64,000 bases of DNA from UPXZ01 sp049840795 (GCA_049840795.1 JASGJK010000016.1:1-64000), one strand, 5' to 3'; positions 8,619 through 18,965 are shown, counted from the first letter of the stretch. The notes: generated by a model from the sequence alone, not told the origin. Translations and numbers: made by a program.

Positions 8619-9212
8619 TCACATATTCTCTTCAATAAATTTACTAACCGTTAATCGGTGTACTCCCAAAATACGACTGATGGCGCTTTTTGATACTTTT
8701 TTATCTAATAGTTTCTTGATTTCCAGTTCTTTTCCCGTTAGTTTTACTTTGGATGATTTGCGACCTTTAGGGCGACCAAGTATTACTCCCTCTGCTTTTT
8801 TACGTGCCAATGCTTCTTTTGTGCGCTGCGATATAAGGTTACGTTCTATTTCAGCCGAAAGACCAAATGCAAAAGCCAATACCTTACTATTTATATCGCT
8901 CCCCAAACGATAATTGTCTTTGATTGTCCAAACCTGAATATCTCTGTTCATACATTCGTTAAGAATACCCATTATCATTAATAAGTTTCTGCCAAGTCGG
9001 GATAATTCTGAACAAATCAGAATATCGTCTTTTTTCATCTTTTTAAGAATTGTACCAAGCTCACGTTTATCAACACCTTTTGTACCTGAAATTATTTCTT
9101 CAAACCAAAAATTGACGACCATTCCATTTCTTTTACAAAAGTTCTTTATTTCAAACTTTTGATTTGCAACTGTTTGTTTATCAGAGCTTACTCTAATATA
9201 AGCATAATTCAT
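8619..9212 (-). CDS. Serine DNA invertase/resolvase (Hin/Mpi-like)
   Basis: 197 residues with the full small serine recombinase layout. The catalytic start is YIRVSSDKQT (nucleophile Ser at residue 9 or 10), then SELSRLGRNLLMI (active-site Arg pair), a helical E-arm with SAEIERNLISQRTKEALARKK, the GRPKGRKSS linker, and a C-terminal helix-turn-helix (KKVSKSAISRILGVHRLTVS). Such enzymes invert DNA between short inverted sites. The gene lies 105 bases outside the left arm of a perfect 62-bp inverted repeat whose other arm lies inside the methyltransferase gene. This mirrors the gin/G-segment arrangement of phage Mu, so it is the prime candidate for driving that inversion (inference). Confidence 0.9.
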   Translation of the reverse strand: MNYAYIRVSSDKQTVANQKFEIKNFCKRNGMVVNFWFEEIISGTKGVDKRELGTILKKMKKDDILICSELSRLGRNLLMIMGILNECMNRDIQVWTIKDNYRLGSDINSKVLAFAFGLSAEIERNLISQRTKEALARKKAEGVILGRPKGRKSSKVKLTGKELEIKKLLDKKVSKSAISRILGVHRLTVSKFIEENM

Positions 9213-9244
9213 ATTTGTATAATTTAATTAATTAATATACAAAT
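9213..9244. promoter_or_regulatory. Palindrome at the invertase promoter
   Basis: ATTTGTATA (9213-9221) and its exact complement TATACAAAT (9236-9244) flank 14 AT-rich bases immediately upstream of the invertase start codon. It could be an operator for autoregulation or a recombination half-site; only the symmetry is seen. Confidence 0.4.
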
Positions 9245-9316
9245 AAATGTAATACTTTATTGTATAAATAAAAAGAGGATTATTAAGTTTCTAATTATTA
9301 AATATAAAAAAAAAGT

Positions 9317-9378
9317 TGCCCAATTTAAACCTGCAGAAACGGGCTATTTTGATGTTGTTCTTGGTAATCCGCCGTATG
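9317..9378 (+). repeat. Left arm of perfect 62-bp inverted repeat (methyltransferase inversion site)
   Basis: Reverse-complement identical, base for base, to 13080-13141. Identity stops abruptly at both ends. The arm encodes AQFKPAETGYFDVVLGNPPY in the same reading frame as the expressed methyltransferase, so recombination between the arms would keep the frame. Confidence 0.93.
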
Positions 9379-10456
9379 GATTTAGAAGCGTATTATCGAA
9401 AGAAGATAAAGATTTTTTTAGAAAAATCAAACAAATTGAATTCAGAAGTGGTGATAGTGCAGAATTGTTTGTTAAAATTACATTTGATAATTTAGTAAAA
9501 GAAAAGGGCATTTTGACTTTTATAATACCCAAAAAATCTTTATATGGTGATGCTTGGGAAGACACTCGTTTAAACTACTGGAAAAAATACAATCTTATAT
9601 TTATTCTTGACACAGGAAAATCCTTTGAAAATGTACTTTTAGAGGCATCTGTTTTTGGATTATATAAATGCAAGGATGTGAAAAAAAATGTTACGGTATC
9701 TTTCTATTCAAAAAATGGGATAAATACCATAGGTGAATTTTCCATTGAAAAATTATTTGCCGTTAGTAATACCTTACAAGTTTACAAAGCACAATATCGA
9801 AACAATCATAGAAAAGATTGATAAAGTGAAATTCAAAGAAAAGATAGTAGAAGGAAAATTCTGGATTAGCAATTGGAACTGATTTCTACTCAGATACAAA
9901 AACTGATTATAAACTATTGAAAGGAATTGATATTGAGCGTTGGAGCGTTAGAAGCAATAGGTTTTTGCAAAAATAAAAATAAATTGAATTGGAAAAATGC
10001 TGAACAATTTTTAAAACCAAAAGTTATTGTTCAAAGATTAGTTGCACATATTGAAAACCCAGTGCCTCATTTAAAAGTAACGGCATGTTATGATAATGAT
10101 GGCATCATAATAACAAATACATTAATGAGTTTTGACATAGATAAAAGAATTGATGAAAAATTTTGGTTAGGATATTTGAAATAGTAAATTTGTGAGTTGG
10201 TACGCTTATAACTTTATCTATGCCAGAGCTATTCGTGGAATGGATTTTTATAATTTTTATATTCAACAAATACCCATTCCAAGTATCACTTTACAACAAC
10301 AACTACCTATTATATCCCTCGTTGAATAAAATGTTATCAGCAAAACAACAAAATCCTGACACCAATATAAAACATTTAGAAAATGAAATAGACCAGTTAG
10401 TCTATAAACTTTATAATCTTTCGGAAGAAGAAATTAGAATAATCGAAAATAATTAG
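9318..10456 (+). pseudogene. Silent alternative specificity (C-terminal) cassette of the Eco57I-type methyltransferase
   Basis: The segment starts without any start codon at the shared NPPY region and continues as a methyltransferase C-terminal half different from the expressed one (GFRSVLSKEDKDFFRKIKQI onward). It includes the recognition-domain pattern YKLLKGIDIERW near 9920 and an ending like the expressed gene's (DQLVYKLYNLSEEEIRIIEN versus DNLVYKLYELTYEEVKVID). At least four frame changes interrupt it (near 9800, 9870, 9970 and 10185, perhaps 10325). As assembled, inversion would yield a truncated protein of roughly 1010 residues. With no promoter or start it can be expressed only after inversion. 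Confidence 0.85.
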
Positions 10457-10537
10457 CAAGTATGATAATAATATAATTTAAATAAATTCGTTATTCTATA
10501 AATTATTATTACCTTTGCATAAAATTTTATTTATGTA

Positions 10538-10858
10538 ATGAATATAGAATATGCAAATTCAGCATTAAAAGAATTGTTTGAAGAAGGAAAAACTTCAGAC
10601 AAGAGATATAAAAAATTAGCTTATCCTGTTGTAAAACAATATATCTCGAAAGTAAATTATTTGCGTTCGGCAAATAGGATTGAGGATTTGTATAAAATAA
10701 AAAGCCTTCATTATGAAAAGAAAAAAGGTGATTTACAAGATATTGAAGCTATTTGGATTAACGACCAATATCGTTTACTTTTTCAAAGCACAGAGGGCGT
10801 AACATTTATTATAACAGAAGTGTTATTACTCGAAATTTCAAAACATTATGGCGACTAA
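10538..10858 (+). CDS. higB: HigB-type toxin (RelE/ParE superfamily mRNA interferase)
   Basis: 106 residues, intact. It has the HigB pattern of a short basic protein with LRSANRIEDLYKIKSLHYEK followed by WINDQYRLLFQ and a hydrophobic strand ending (VTFIITEVLLLEISKHYGD). Toxins of this family cut ribosome-bound mRNA and are neutralised by HigA. A Bacteroides-type -7 box TACCTTTG is at 10510-10517. The antitoxin gene overlaps it by 11 bases, with toxin first as in higBA operons. The module sits inside the invertible segment. Confidence 0.85.
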   Translation: MNIEYANSALKELFEEGKTSDKRYKKLAYPVVKQYISKVNYLRSANRIEDLYKIKSLHYEKKKGDLQDIEAIWINDQYRLLFQSTEGVTFIITEVLLLEISKHYGD

Positions 10859-11961
10859 AACAAACAAACAGCAACTTGTGCCTTTTATAGCAACTCACCC
10901 CGGTGAATTACTAAAGGACGAATTGAAAGAACGTGAAATGACTCAAAAAGAGTTAGCTACACTTATTGCAATGCCAGCCTCTGTTTGAAATGACATTATT
11001 AAAGGGAAACGTTCTATTTCGGCTGAGCTGGCAGTGTTATTGGAAACAGCTTTAGAAATCCCGGCAACTTACTGGTTGAATTTGCAAAATCAATATGATA
11101 TTGATTTTGCAAATATCAACGAGAAGGTGATTCAAAAAAAGAAAGATATTGAAATTTGGGATATAATTTCTAACTACGTTCCGGTAAAAGTTTTCTTAAA
11201 ATTAGGAAATATTGAGTGATAATATATCCAATAATATACAAATAATTTGGGAAATTTTCAGAGTATCTACAGTGGAAGGTCTGGTATCTTCTTATTCTAA
11301 AGAACCTGAAATCGCCTTGTTTAAAAATTCCGAAAAACTTCAAACAAGTCCTGTTAATCTTTTTGGTTGGAAAAATTTAACCATTTGGAAGGCAGATAAA
11401 ATTAATCTTTCAACTCGGTTTGATTCAGCTAACGAACAAGAGATTATTACAGAACTCAATACAATATTTTACGAAAACACAGACACGCTAAACAGAATTA
11501 AAACAACGCTTAATAAATTTGGTATAAAATTTTTAATTGTAGAAAAATTTGACCAAACTCCTATTGACGGATTGTCGTTTTGGAGAGGCGAAAATCCTAC
11601 CATAGTGCTTACTTTGCGAATGAAGAATATTGATAACCTGGCATTTAGCACCTTACACGAGTTGGCACATATTATACAACATTTATGCAAAAATTCCGAA
11701 AAAGAATTAATAAATATTGATGGCTATCACACCGATATTGAAGACGAAGCGAATGTGTATGCTCAAAATGCACTGATACCAAGTGCAATTTGGAAAGCAT
11801 TTATGAAATCAACATCGGCAATTAGTCCACACGCCATCCAACATCGAATAAAAACATTATCGAATGATAATAAAATTAACGAAGCTATTGCTTTGGGTCT
11901 TTACAAACACGAAATGAATTTTTATTCTATCAAAACGGACATTGTGCGAAGTATCGGGTAA
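10848..11961 (+). pseudogene. higA: HigA antitoxin fused to ImmA/IrrE metallopeptidase, broken by a nonsense codon and a frameshift
   Basis: Read through, the gene would encode about 370 residues. An N-terminal HigA helix-turn-helix (HPGELLKDELKEREMTQKEL, then IIKGKRSISAELA) is followed by VPVKVFLKLGNI and an ImmA/IrrE-like zinc peptidase domain with HELAH (near 11660) and a downstream EDEANVYAQNAL helix. Codon 47 is TGA (10986-10988) where the family has an aliphatic residue; TTA to TGA is one substitution. A shift near 11215 separates the two halves: the second runs 11212-11961 and could start at a TTG. HigA-ImmA fusions are common in Bacteroidota. As assembled, the intact toxin lacks a full antitoxin. 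Confidence 0.8.
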
Positions 11962-11984
11962 ATTTCTGAGCCAAACAACAATTA

Positions 11985-12013
11985 ACGAGCGAAACTGTTG
12001 AGGTTTCGCTCGT
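11985..12013. terminator. Bidirectional terminator between higA-immA and the methyltransferase
   Basis: An 11-bp perfect stem (ACGAGCGAAAC, 11985-11995, with its complement 12003-12013) and a 7-base loop lies between the convergent 3' ends. It is inside the invertible segment. Confidence 0.75.
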
Positions 12014-12018
12014 TGTGT

Positions 12019-15000
12019 TTATCCTAATTGCAGGTTATTGTATTCGATTTCAGTCAGTTCAAACGCCGGATCAATTACTTTCACTTCCTCATAAGTCAAC
12101 TCATACAGTTTGTAAACAAGGTTATCTATTTGTTGCTCTTGAATAGAAGTATTAATTCCATTTTTTATGTCGGTACTTATTTTTCTTGCAATAGAGGCAA
12201 TTTTTTCTTGAATATTACTATTCACTTCTTTGATAGGAAGTTGTTCGTACAAATAGGTTTGTATTTCAGGAAACACATCTTCTTTTTTTGTGGAAAACTT
12301 TTTTTTGTAATAGAAGTTTAGAAGTTTGGAATTTAATAAAGCACACAAATAATAACTGTCAAAATCAGGTCTCACTATTATACCATATAAATTTTTAGAG
12401 AATGCTACGGGGGTAGTCGATACCGCTGATACCAAGTCTTTTGAAACACGCCTTAACAAGATAATATTATTCAAATCAAACAATGATTTTAATCTAATAT
12501 ATTCTTTGTGATGCCTATCAATTTTTGCTTCACTTGGTTCTATCATAAATCGATTTACATCATATCCTAACAAAACCGTTTTTCCATCATTGGAATTACG
12601 CAATTCTTTTTTCCCTATTTCAGCTCCTCGTTTACTTTTAAAAGAATGTTGAAAAAGGTCTGTTTTTACCAATATTTTCAAAATATTGAAAACCGATTCT
12701 GTCAAATAAGGATTGATTTCATATAAAGTATTAGCCTTTATCCATTCTTTTCTCAATGAATTTAAGAAGTAAAAGTTGCCATTTTTGTGCTTAAAAAAAT
12801 CAATGTAATTTTTTGTTTGTTTATCTAAAGTAAGTATCGTAATCTCATTCTCAGTAATTGCATCAAAAGGGCTACATTCTATCATTGATATAATATTTAG
12901 TTCATCGACAATCACTTTTCTTAACTCGAAATTATTTTGATTAAATAGGAAAAATCTAGGTGTTATGAAACTTAGCACTCCTTTATTTTTCATGCATTTA
13001 TTAATTGCTAATTCAAAAAACATAGTATATAAATCACCTTCCCATTTATATCCGATGTATTCGCCCTTTTTTGTAACTACATACGGCGGATTACCAAGAA
13101 CAACATCAAAATAGCCCGTTTCTGCAGGTTTAAATTGGGCATTTTCTTTCGACAACCCAAACATCCACTCAGGGTCAAAAAACGGAGATGATTCATTTTG
13201 ATCATAAGGGTTCCACGATGTAAGCTGTTCTGCTAACTTTACCACAGAGTTTAATCGGGAGTAATCACTTCCATCGCTTATTTTTCTCTCCAATAATTTT
13301 ATACGTTGTGAGATTTCTTTTCGTTTTGATTCTGTAAAATTGAAATGGGTGTCTTTTTTATTGCCAAACAAATCGGTTTGAGAACTTGTTCTAAATTCAT
13401 CAGGCATTTTACTTAATAGCTTTAGTTCTTTCTCAGACGAAAATAATTCTTTTTTATACCTTTCTAAATGTTCATCGGCGTGTAACTTATAAAGGCGTGC
13501 AACCTCATTTACAATTTCAAATCTTATTTGTTCGTCCTTTTCGCGAAGTTTTTTCTTTTCGGTACTGTTTGTTACCGAAAACTGTCTGTGGCGGATATGC
13601 TGCAGTTTATCAACTAATTTTTTTATATTGTCTTCATTAATATATTGCATATCTTCGTCCTCCTTTTCTATTCCTATCAACGTATTTGCCGCCACAAATT
13701 TGGTTTCTAAGTTTGGAAGTGGGCGTATGCCGTAATTATTTGTTGTGTCATCACTACGATTTTGTTCGCAGATTAAAGATATAAAAAAACGAAGTTTACT
13801 TATTTGAACAGCTATACTTTGAATATCAACGCCGTAAATACAATTTTCAATCAAATATAATTTTCGAGTATAATCGGGGTAGTTGATATTTAATTCAAAA
13901 GTTTTGTTCACTTGTTTCAGTAGTTCTTCTTTTTCATCATTATCTTTTTCACTCTCAACTTCTCCAAATTCCTTTTTTGTTTGCTCAAGAACAATATTAT
14001 ACCAATATTTATTGTCGGGATCAAGTTTGCTTATTACGTGAACCATTTGTTGTAGAGTTCCCATTGGGAAAGCACCTGAACCGCATGCAGGGTCTAATAT
14101 TTTACAATTGAAAGTGGCTTTTACAAGGGCTTCTCGTTGAGTTTCATTTAATACAAATTCCCTATCTTCATATCCAAAGAGAATTCTTATCGTTTCTTCA
14201 TCAATATCGGGAACATTCGTTTGATAGTATGCCAGTAAACTTTCATTTACCATATACGTAACAATTTCACGAGGAGTATAAAAAGAACCTGTTTGTTTTC
14301 TGGCTGTTTCTTGTGTTTCGGGATTGAATGCACCCAATAAATTTTCAAATACCTTTCCTAATAATTCAGGGTCAAGAGCTACTTCAATTTCAGCAGGAGT
14401 ATTTTCTTCTACAGTAAAGTTATATTTACCAAGAATCTCAATGATCCCCGAGACTTTAACAGAACTCATCTTGGGATCGTTGTATTCTTTGCTCAAATCA
14501 ACATTATTATTATCATCATCTTTTAAGAAAAACAAGTTATTTGGAACATTTGCCTGACGTTTCGAACTGCGGCTAAAACCATCCCAATAGTACGTTTTTC
14601 CATCTTTTATTTTTCCGTCCAAACATTCAAACAAACCTCCATTCAGAAAAGGAACTTTACTGAATAGTGTCATTATGTGTTTGGTGTCTTTGTTAATAAA
14701 TTCATTTTCATATCGATATAGATTTTTGATATTGAATTTACTTTTATTCTCGCTAAATGATTTATTTTCCGCAAATCCACGTTTATCTATTTCTTGATTT
14801 AACGTAGCAAAAAATAAATTTTGTAAAATAGCTCTGTAGTAAGTATCTTGCTTTTCACTTTGAGAATTGAAGTCTATTAAAATATCAGACAATATCTTTT
14901 TGTCAAAAAGTTCCGATTGAATTAAATCTTTTTGTTTTAAAAACCAAACAAATATTAATCTGGTTATTAGTCGAATGACATTTTCAGGATTGTATTTTTG

Positions 15001-15633
15001 GTTATCTTCATCATCATTTATATCATTTGGAAATGATACTTTTTTTATTGCCCAGAAATACCAATTGGAAAGTTCTTTATAGAATTGTTTAGTGAGAACC
15101 TCAACCGAAAACCTTTCTTGTAAATCTTTAAATAAATTCCCGTCTTTTGGTTTTAATTTATAATCTACTTTTCTGTTTTTTAATAAAATTTGATCGGGCG
15201 TTTTTGTTTTAGCACCTTCACCTAATAAAAATGAATATCTTCTTGGGTTGGAGTAACTGTATTTAATACGTGCAGAGTGTTCTTTTTGTTCCGCTTCAAT
15301 TTGCAATAGAGAAAAACGATATTGCTTGCTGCCTTCTTGCTGAAAGATAACTAATGCACGGTTGTTATAACTTTTATGTAGCATTAATTTAAAAGCATCT
15401 TGCGCTATTCCAACTCTTGCATCGTGGGTAGAAGTATGCGTAACTTCGTATATATCCAATTCTAAACTTTTGCACGTCCCTAATTGAATTGTATTAGTTG
15501 CATACTTCGGTACAAAATCATTTTTAGAATCTATTTGTATATCAACTTCTTTATTTACAAAATCATCCGGTAAAAATTCTGTGAGAAAATCTATAAAATC
15601 GGTACGATTATAAGGTGCTTTAAAGTCTATCAT
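12019..15633 (-). CDS. Eco57I-type N6-adenine DNA methyltransferase with phase-variable specificity domain
   Basis: 1204 intact residues, no signal peptide. An N-terminal helical region contains VIRLITRLIFVWFLKQKDLI. The S-adenosylmethionine site is LDPACGSGAFPMG (motif I, Asp514-Gly520) and the catalytic motif is NPPY (Asn848-Tyr851), so it should methylate adenine N6. Residues 852 to the end form the target-recognition domain (LLGYDVNRFMIE; LCALLNSKLLNFYYKKKF). The perfect 62-bp repeat covers residues about 832-851, so the whole recognition domain lies in the invertible segment. The gene follows the PLD/helicase gene by about 50 bases on the same strand, forming a two-gene restriction-like operon. 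No BREX or type I partners are seen. The partner is broken, so this may now be an orphan methylase. Confidence 0.88.
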   Translation of the reverse strand: MIDFKAPYNRTDFIDFLTEFLPDDFVNKEVDIQIDSKNDFVPKYATNTIQLGTCKSLELDIYEVTHTSTHDARVGIAQDAFKLMLHKSYNNRALVIFQQEGSKQYRFSLLQIEAEQKEHSARIKYSYSNPRRYSFLLGEGAKTKTPDQILLKNRKVDYKLKPKDGNLFKDLQERFSVEVLTKQFYKELSNWYFWAIKKVSFPNDINDDEDNQKYNPENVIRLITRLIFVWFLKQKDLIQSELFDKKILSDILIDFNSQSEKQDTYYRAILQNLFFATLNQEIDKRGFAENKSFSENKSKFNIKNLYRYENEFINKDTKHIMTLFSKVPFLNGGLFECLDGKIKDGKTYYWDGFSRSSKRQANVPNNLFFLKDDDNNNVDLSKEYNDPKMSSVKVSGIIEILGKYNFTVEENTPAEIEVALDPELLGKVFENLLGAFNPETQETARKQTGSFYTPREIVTYMVNESLLAYYQTNVPDIDEETIRILFGYEDREFVLNETQREALVKATFNCKILDPACGSGAFPMGTLQQMVHVISKLDPDNKYWYNIVLEQTKKEFGEVESEKDNDEKEELLKQVNKTFELNINYPDYTRKLYLIENCIYGVDIQSIAVQISKLRFFISLICEQNRSDDTTNNYGIRPLPNLETKFVAANTLIGIEKEDEDMQYINEDNIKKLVDKLQHIRHRQFSVTNSTEKKKLREKDEQIRFEIVNEVARLYKLHADEHLERYKKELFSSEKELKLLSKMPDEFRTSSQTDLFGNKKDTHFNFTESKRKEISQRIKLLERKISDGSDYSRLNSVVKLAEQLTSWNPYDQNESSPFFDPEWMFGLSKENAQFKPAETGYFDVVLGNPPYVVTKKGEYIGYKWEGDLYTMFFELAINKCMKNKGVLSFITPRFFLFNQNNFELRKVIVDELNIISMIECSPFDAITENEITILTLDKQTKNYIDFFKHKNGNFYFLNSLRKEWIKANTLYEINPYLTESVFNILKILVKTDLFQHSFKSKRGAEIGKKELRNSNDGKTVLLGYDVNRFMIEPSEAKIDRHHKEYIRLKSLFDLNNIILLRRVSKDLVSAVSTTPVAFSKNLYGIIVRPDFDSYYLCALLNSKLLNFYYKKKFSTKKEDVFPEIQTYLYEQLPIKEVNSNIQEKIASIARKISTDIKNGINTSIQEQQIDNLVYKLYELTYEEVKVIDPAFELTEIEYNNLQLG
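13080..13141 (-). repeat. Right arm of perfect 62-bp inverted repeat, inside the methyltransferase gene
   Basis: Exact reverse complement of 9317-9378, covering codons about 832-851 up to the NPPY motif. It marks the right boundary of a 3.8-kb segment predicted to invert. Confidence 0.93.
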
Positions 15634-15686
15634 AGTTTTGTTATTTTGATTCTATTTCTTCTGCCAAAATGAGTGTTTCCTCGCTG

Positions 15687-18600
15687 TTATTTCACATTGT
15701 CGAACGAGTGTAAGATTTTTTGAATATATTCACTACTAATCAAATCAGGCAGCGTGGAGTATGCTGAGGTCTTTAACCTATTTATAAGTCTTAAAGCATA
15801 TCCCGATATTGCTTCGTATTCAATAACGGTTTTTAAGTCTTCGAGATATTCAACATCACAGCCTTTATTTCTGATTATAAGATTAATTTTTTCTCGGGCT
15901 TCCCGTTTTGTCTTTTCCACATCTGTATGTATTTCATTAGAAAATAAGGACTCTTTGCTGCCTCGTAAATTTTTTCAAAGTTATTAGATACAGCAAATCC
16001 CTTTTCATGTTGAATTACATTCTAATAGTTTGAAATGCATCTAATGGAACTATATCGTTTGTTATTTTTTCATCATTGGCGTATTTCAAAAACAAAATCA
16101 TGTCCCTTTTTAGCAAAAATCAATACTCCATTTTGATCTGTATTTTCTGATTTTCGTCTTGTTTTAGAACGCAATGGTAACTTTAGAGCTTGCTTCATTT
16201 CAGGTGTATTGATTAACTGATTTAATTTAGCTCTGTATTCGGTATCCCAAGATTTTTGTTCATTTGCAAAGTTTAAATCATTGTATTGTTTGATAAAATA
16301 GGTACGTAATTCCTCGTCAGAAGTAAGTATTTTAGTATCTTCCCCCATAATAGCGTGTATCATATCCATTTTCAATGTTGAAATCTGCTTTGTACGTGTT
16401 TCGGCTTCGCCTATTTCTGTTGGAAAATAATTGTAGATATATAATTTATCAAACATTTTTTTGTTAATACGGTTAATACGTCCAACACGTTGTATAACTC
16501 GTGTTGGGTTATATGGAATATCATAATTATATATTGAACCTGCTCTGTGTAAGTTATAGCCTTCAGAAATTGCATCCGTTGCAACTAATATTTTATATTC
16601 ATCTTGTTGCTTGTAAGTATCATAGCCAGCATCAAAGTTTGCTTTGATTATTTCTTTGTTTCTCGGCGAAGATTTTCCTGCTGTATATGAAAATACCGGT
16701 AATCCTGATTTTTCGAGTTTTTCTCCTAAATAATCAATAGTGTCGGCAAATTGACTAAATACAATAATTTTTCTATCCGGTTCTTTCTTTAATTGGCTAT
16801 TTAAAATGGTTACAAACTGTTCTAATTTAGGGTCGAAACTTATACTATCCCACTTGTCTTTTAAATTTTGTAGGATTAAAATGTCTGAGTTTAATTCCTC
16901 AAAAAAACTTGGTTTAAGATATTCTGTCTTTATTTCAAAAAGACCTTTTGCATTTAACTTTTTTATTGCCGAATCAAGTTCATCGTCAATCATTTCCGGT
17001 ATAACATCGTTTGTGCTTTCGTATAATTCTTGAATATCAGGCAACATCCCTTTTTAAAATACAGGTACGGCACCTCTTTTATCAGCCCAAGCAAGTATAT
17101 TATTACAATTTGACAACATGTCACGTGACACGGTATTACAAGCATATTGTGAACTCTCAAATCGTCGTACTAATAAAGTACGCATAAATTTTGCTAAATT
17201 TCGTTGAGTACCTTTGAAAAGATTATATTCAAATCCTGCATCTTCTACTATCTTTTTAACCTCATCTTCAAATTCAAGTTTGACATACATAATTGGCTTA
17301 TATCGTGCAGCTTTGAAATCATCCTTATCTATTTTTTCATCTTGAATATTAGGGTCAACTAAATAATCTTCATCATCAATATATTTTCTCTGATGGATTA
17401 TGAGAATGTGCGCTAGAAGAGTAGCTTTATATAAGTTTTCTAATTTTCCAAGTTCATAATCCAATAATTCGGGTGGCTCCACTTCTGCAAATTTAATACC
17501 TTGTATTTTTAGATCTTCTTTGTATGTCGGTATTCCATCTAAATCAAGACGTGATCTGCGAATTATTAAAGGTGATATAATCACACGTATTTGATTAGCA
17601 ATAGATTCTATTGATAGGTTTAATTCATCATCGCTAATCTTTTTTTCTTTTGTTGTTTTTTTAATGTTTTATATGCGTTTATTAGTTCTTTGAATTTACC
17701 CCCAAGATTATCAACTGTATTCAACGTGGATTTTGTTGGGATTTGAAATAATTTTACCATTGAATAAATATCGGCAGGCTGATTATTGAATGGAGTAGCC
17801 GTCAATAACATTACTTTATTTCCTTGACATAGTTCGTGCAAGGCAGCATAGTCTTGTGTATATTCGTTTCTATAATTGTGTGCTTCATCAATAATTATTA
17901 GCCATTCTTTATTATTATTTGACTTTGAATTGAAGTGATCCAGTGCTTTATTGATAACACCGCGACTAAAGACACGGGCATTAATTCCAAATTCTTCTTG
18001 ATAATCTTCCCACTGAGACACAAGGTGTGGAGGAGAAGTAATAATTGTTCGTAAATTTAAGTTATTTGCAGTTGTAGAAGCTATAATACTTTTTCCTAAT
18101 CCTACAACATCCGAAATAATTACACCATTATGTTTTTTAATAGTTGAAATAGCCATTCTGATGGCATCTTCTTGAGATTTTAAATTGATAAATCTACCTC
18201 CGGTAATATCATGAAGGAGTACGAATATGCTTTGATGTATCGATATTAAAATACTCATATAATACTCTCAAATACAAAAGATAAGGAGGGTATCTTTTTT
18301 TCAAACCATATATGTTTAATTACTTTATCTTCAAATTCTTGAATATGCTCTTTATCCGCTAAAACTATAGCATCACTCCATAAAGTTTCAAAAATATCTT
18401 TTGCTTCGTTATATTCTGTTTTATTTTGAAATCTAACATTTATTTCATTTTGCCCCCTAAGTCCGTTGAAGGTTAGATTACTAGAACCCGTTATGACTGA
18501 ACCCGGGTCTCTCACCCTCTTCAGTAAATTCATCTTTATATGTAAAAATGTACATTTTGGCGTGGGAAGGCTCTTTCGTTTTCCTTATTTCCAAAGAACC

Positions 18601-18965
18601 ATTTTTGATTTTCTCGAAATAAGTTTTAACGCTTGTTGCTGTTTGTTACTTTCAAAAAAATCTGTTTCAGAAAATAATTTTACAATAGATTCATAATTAT
18701 CAAATCTAATATCTTGTCTGGACGATTTTTGTTTTTTAGCAAAAGAATTCAATTCATAAGTTTTATTTTGGAGTTCACGTTCCATTTCCAAACCTACCAA
18801 AATACGCATTTTCTTGTCTTCAATATTTTCATAAATTTCTTCAATTCCAGAAAAGTAAAAATATCCGACTAAAAAGTCTAATGATTTAGCCTTGTTAGGA
18901 AGAATTCCTTTTATTATCTTAGAAAGGTTTTTATCACTTTTATTTGTAATGAAATATTGACTCAT
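15687..18965 (-). pseudogene. PLD-nuclease / SNF2-type helicase of a restriction-like system, multiply frameshifted
   Basis: One protein of about 1080 residues is readable in pieces from the ATG at 18965 (MSQYFITNK) to the stop at 15687. The N-terminal phospholipase-D-type nuclease has HAKMYIF near 18550 and TGSSNLTFNGLRGQNE near 18470. Helicase motifs follow: DVVGLGKS (Walker A, near 18095), DEAHNYRNEYT (near 17870), LLTATPFNNQP (near 17800), KIIVFSQFADT (near 16770) and NPTRVIQRVGRINRI (motif VI, near 16490). Frame changes fall near 18580, 18520, 18255, 17600, 17050, 16073, 16010 and 15925. The last piece (77 residues, 15687-15920) reads as the normal C-terminus, not a separate gene. The order PLD-helicase then methyltransferase suggests a restriction or DISARM-like defence unit (inference), whose effector half appears inactivated. 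Confidence 0.83.

Noticed and set aside
10986..10988. In-frame TGA in higA as a selenocysteine codon
   Set aside because: The position is an aliphatic residue in a helix-turn-helix, no selenocysteine insertion hairpin is evident, and a second lesion follows in the same gene.
12019..15633. BREX PglX methyltransferase
   Set aside because: PglX is also a large, sometimes invertible adenine methylase, but no BREX partner genes are present and the neighbour is a PLD-helicase instead.
15687..15920. A separate 77-residue hypothetical gene
   Set aside because: Reading the intervening DNA in shifting frames (ANDEKITNDIVPLDAFQTIR, then NVIQHEKGFAVSNNFEKIYE) joins it to the helicase, so it is the helicase C-terminus.
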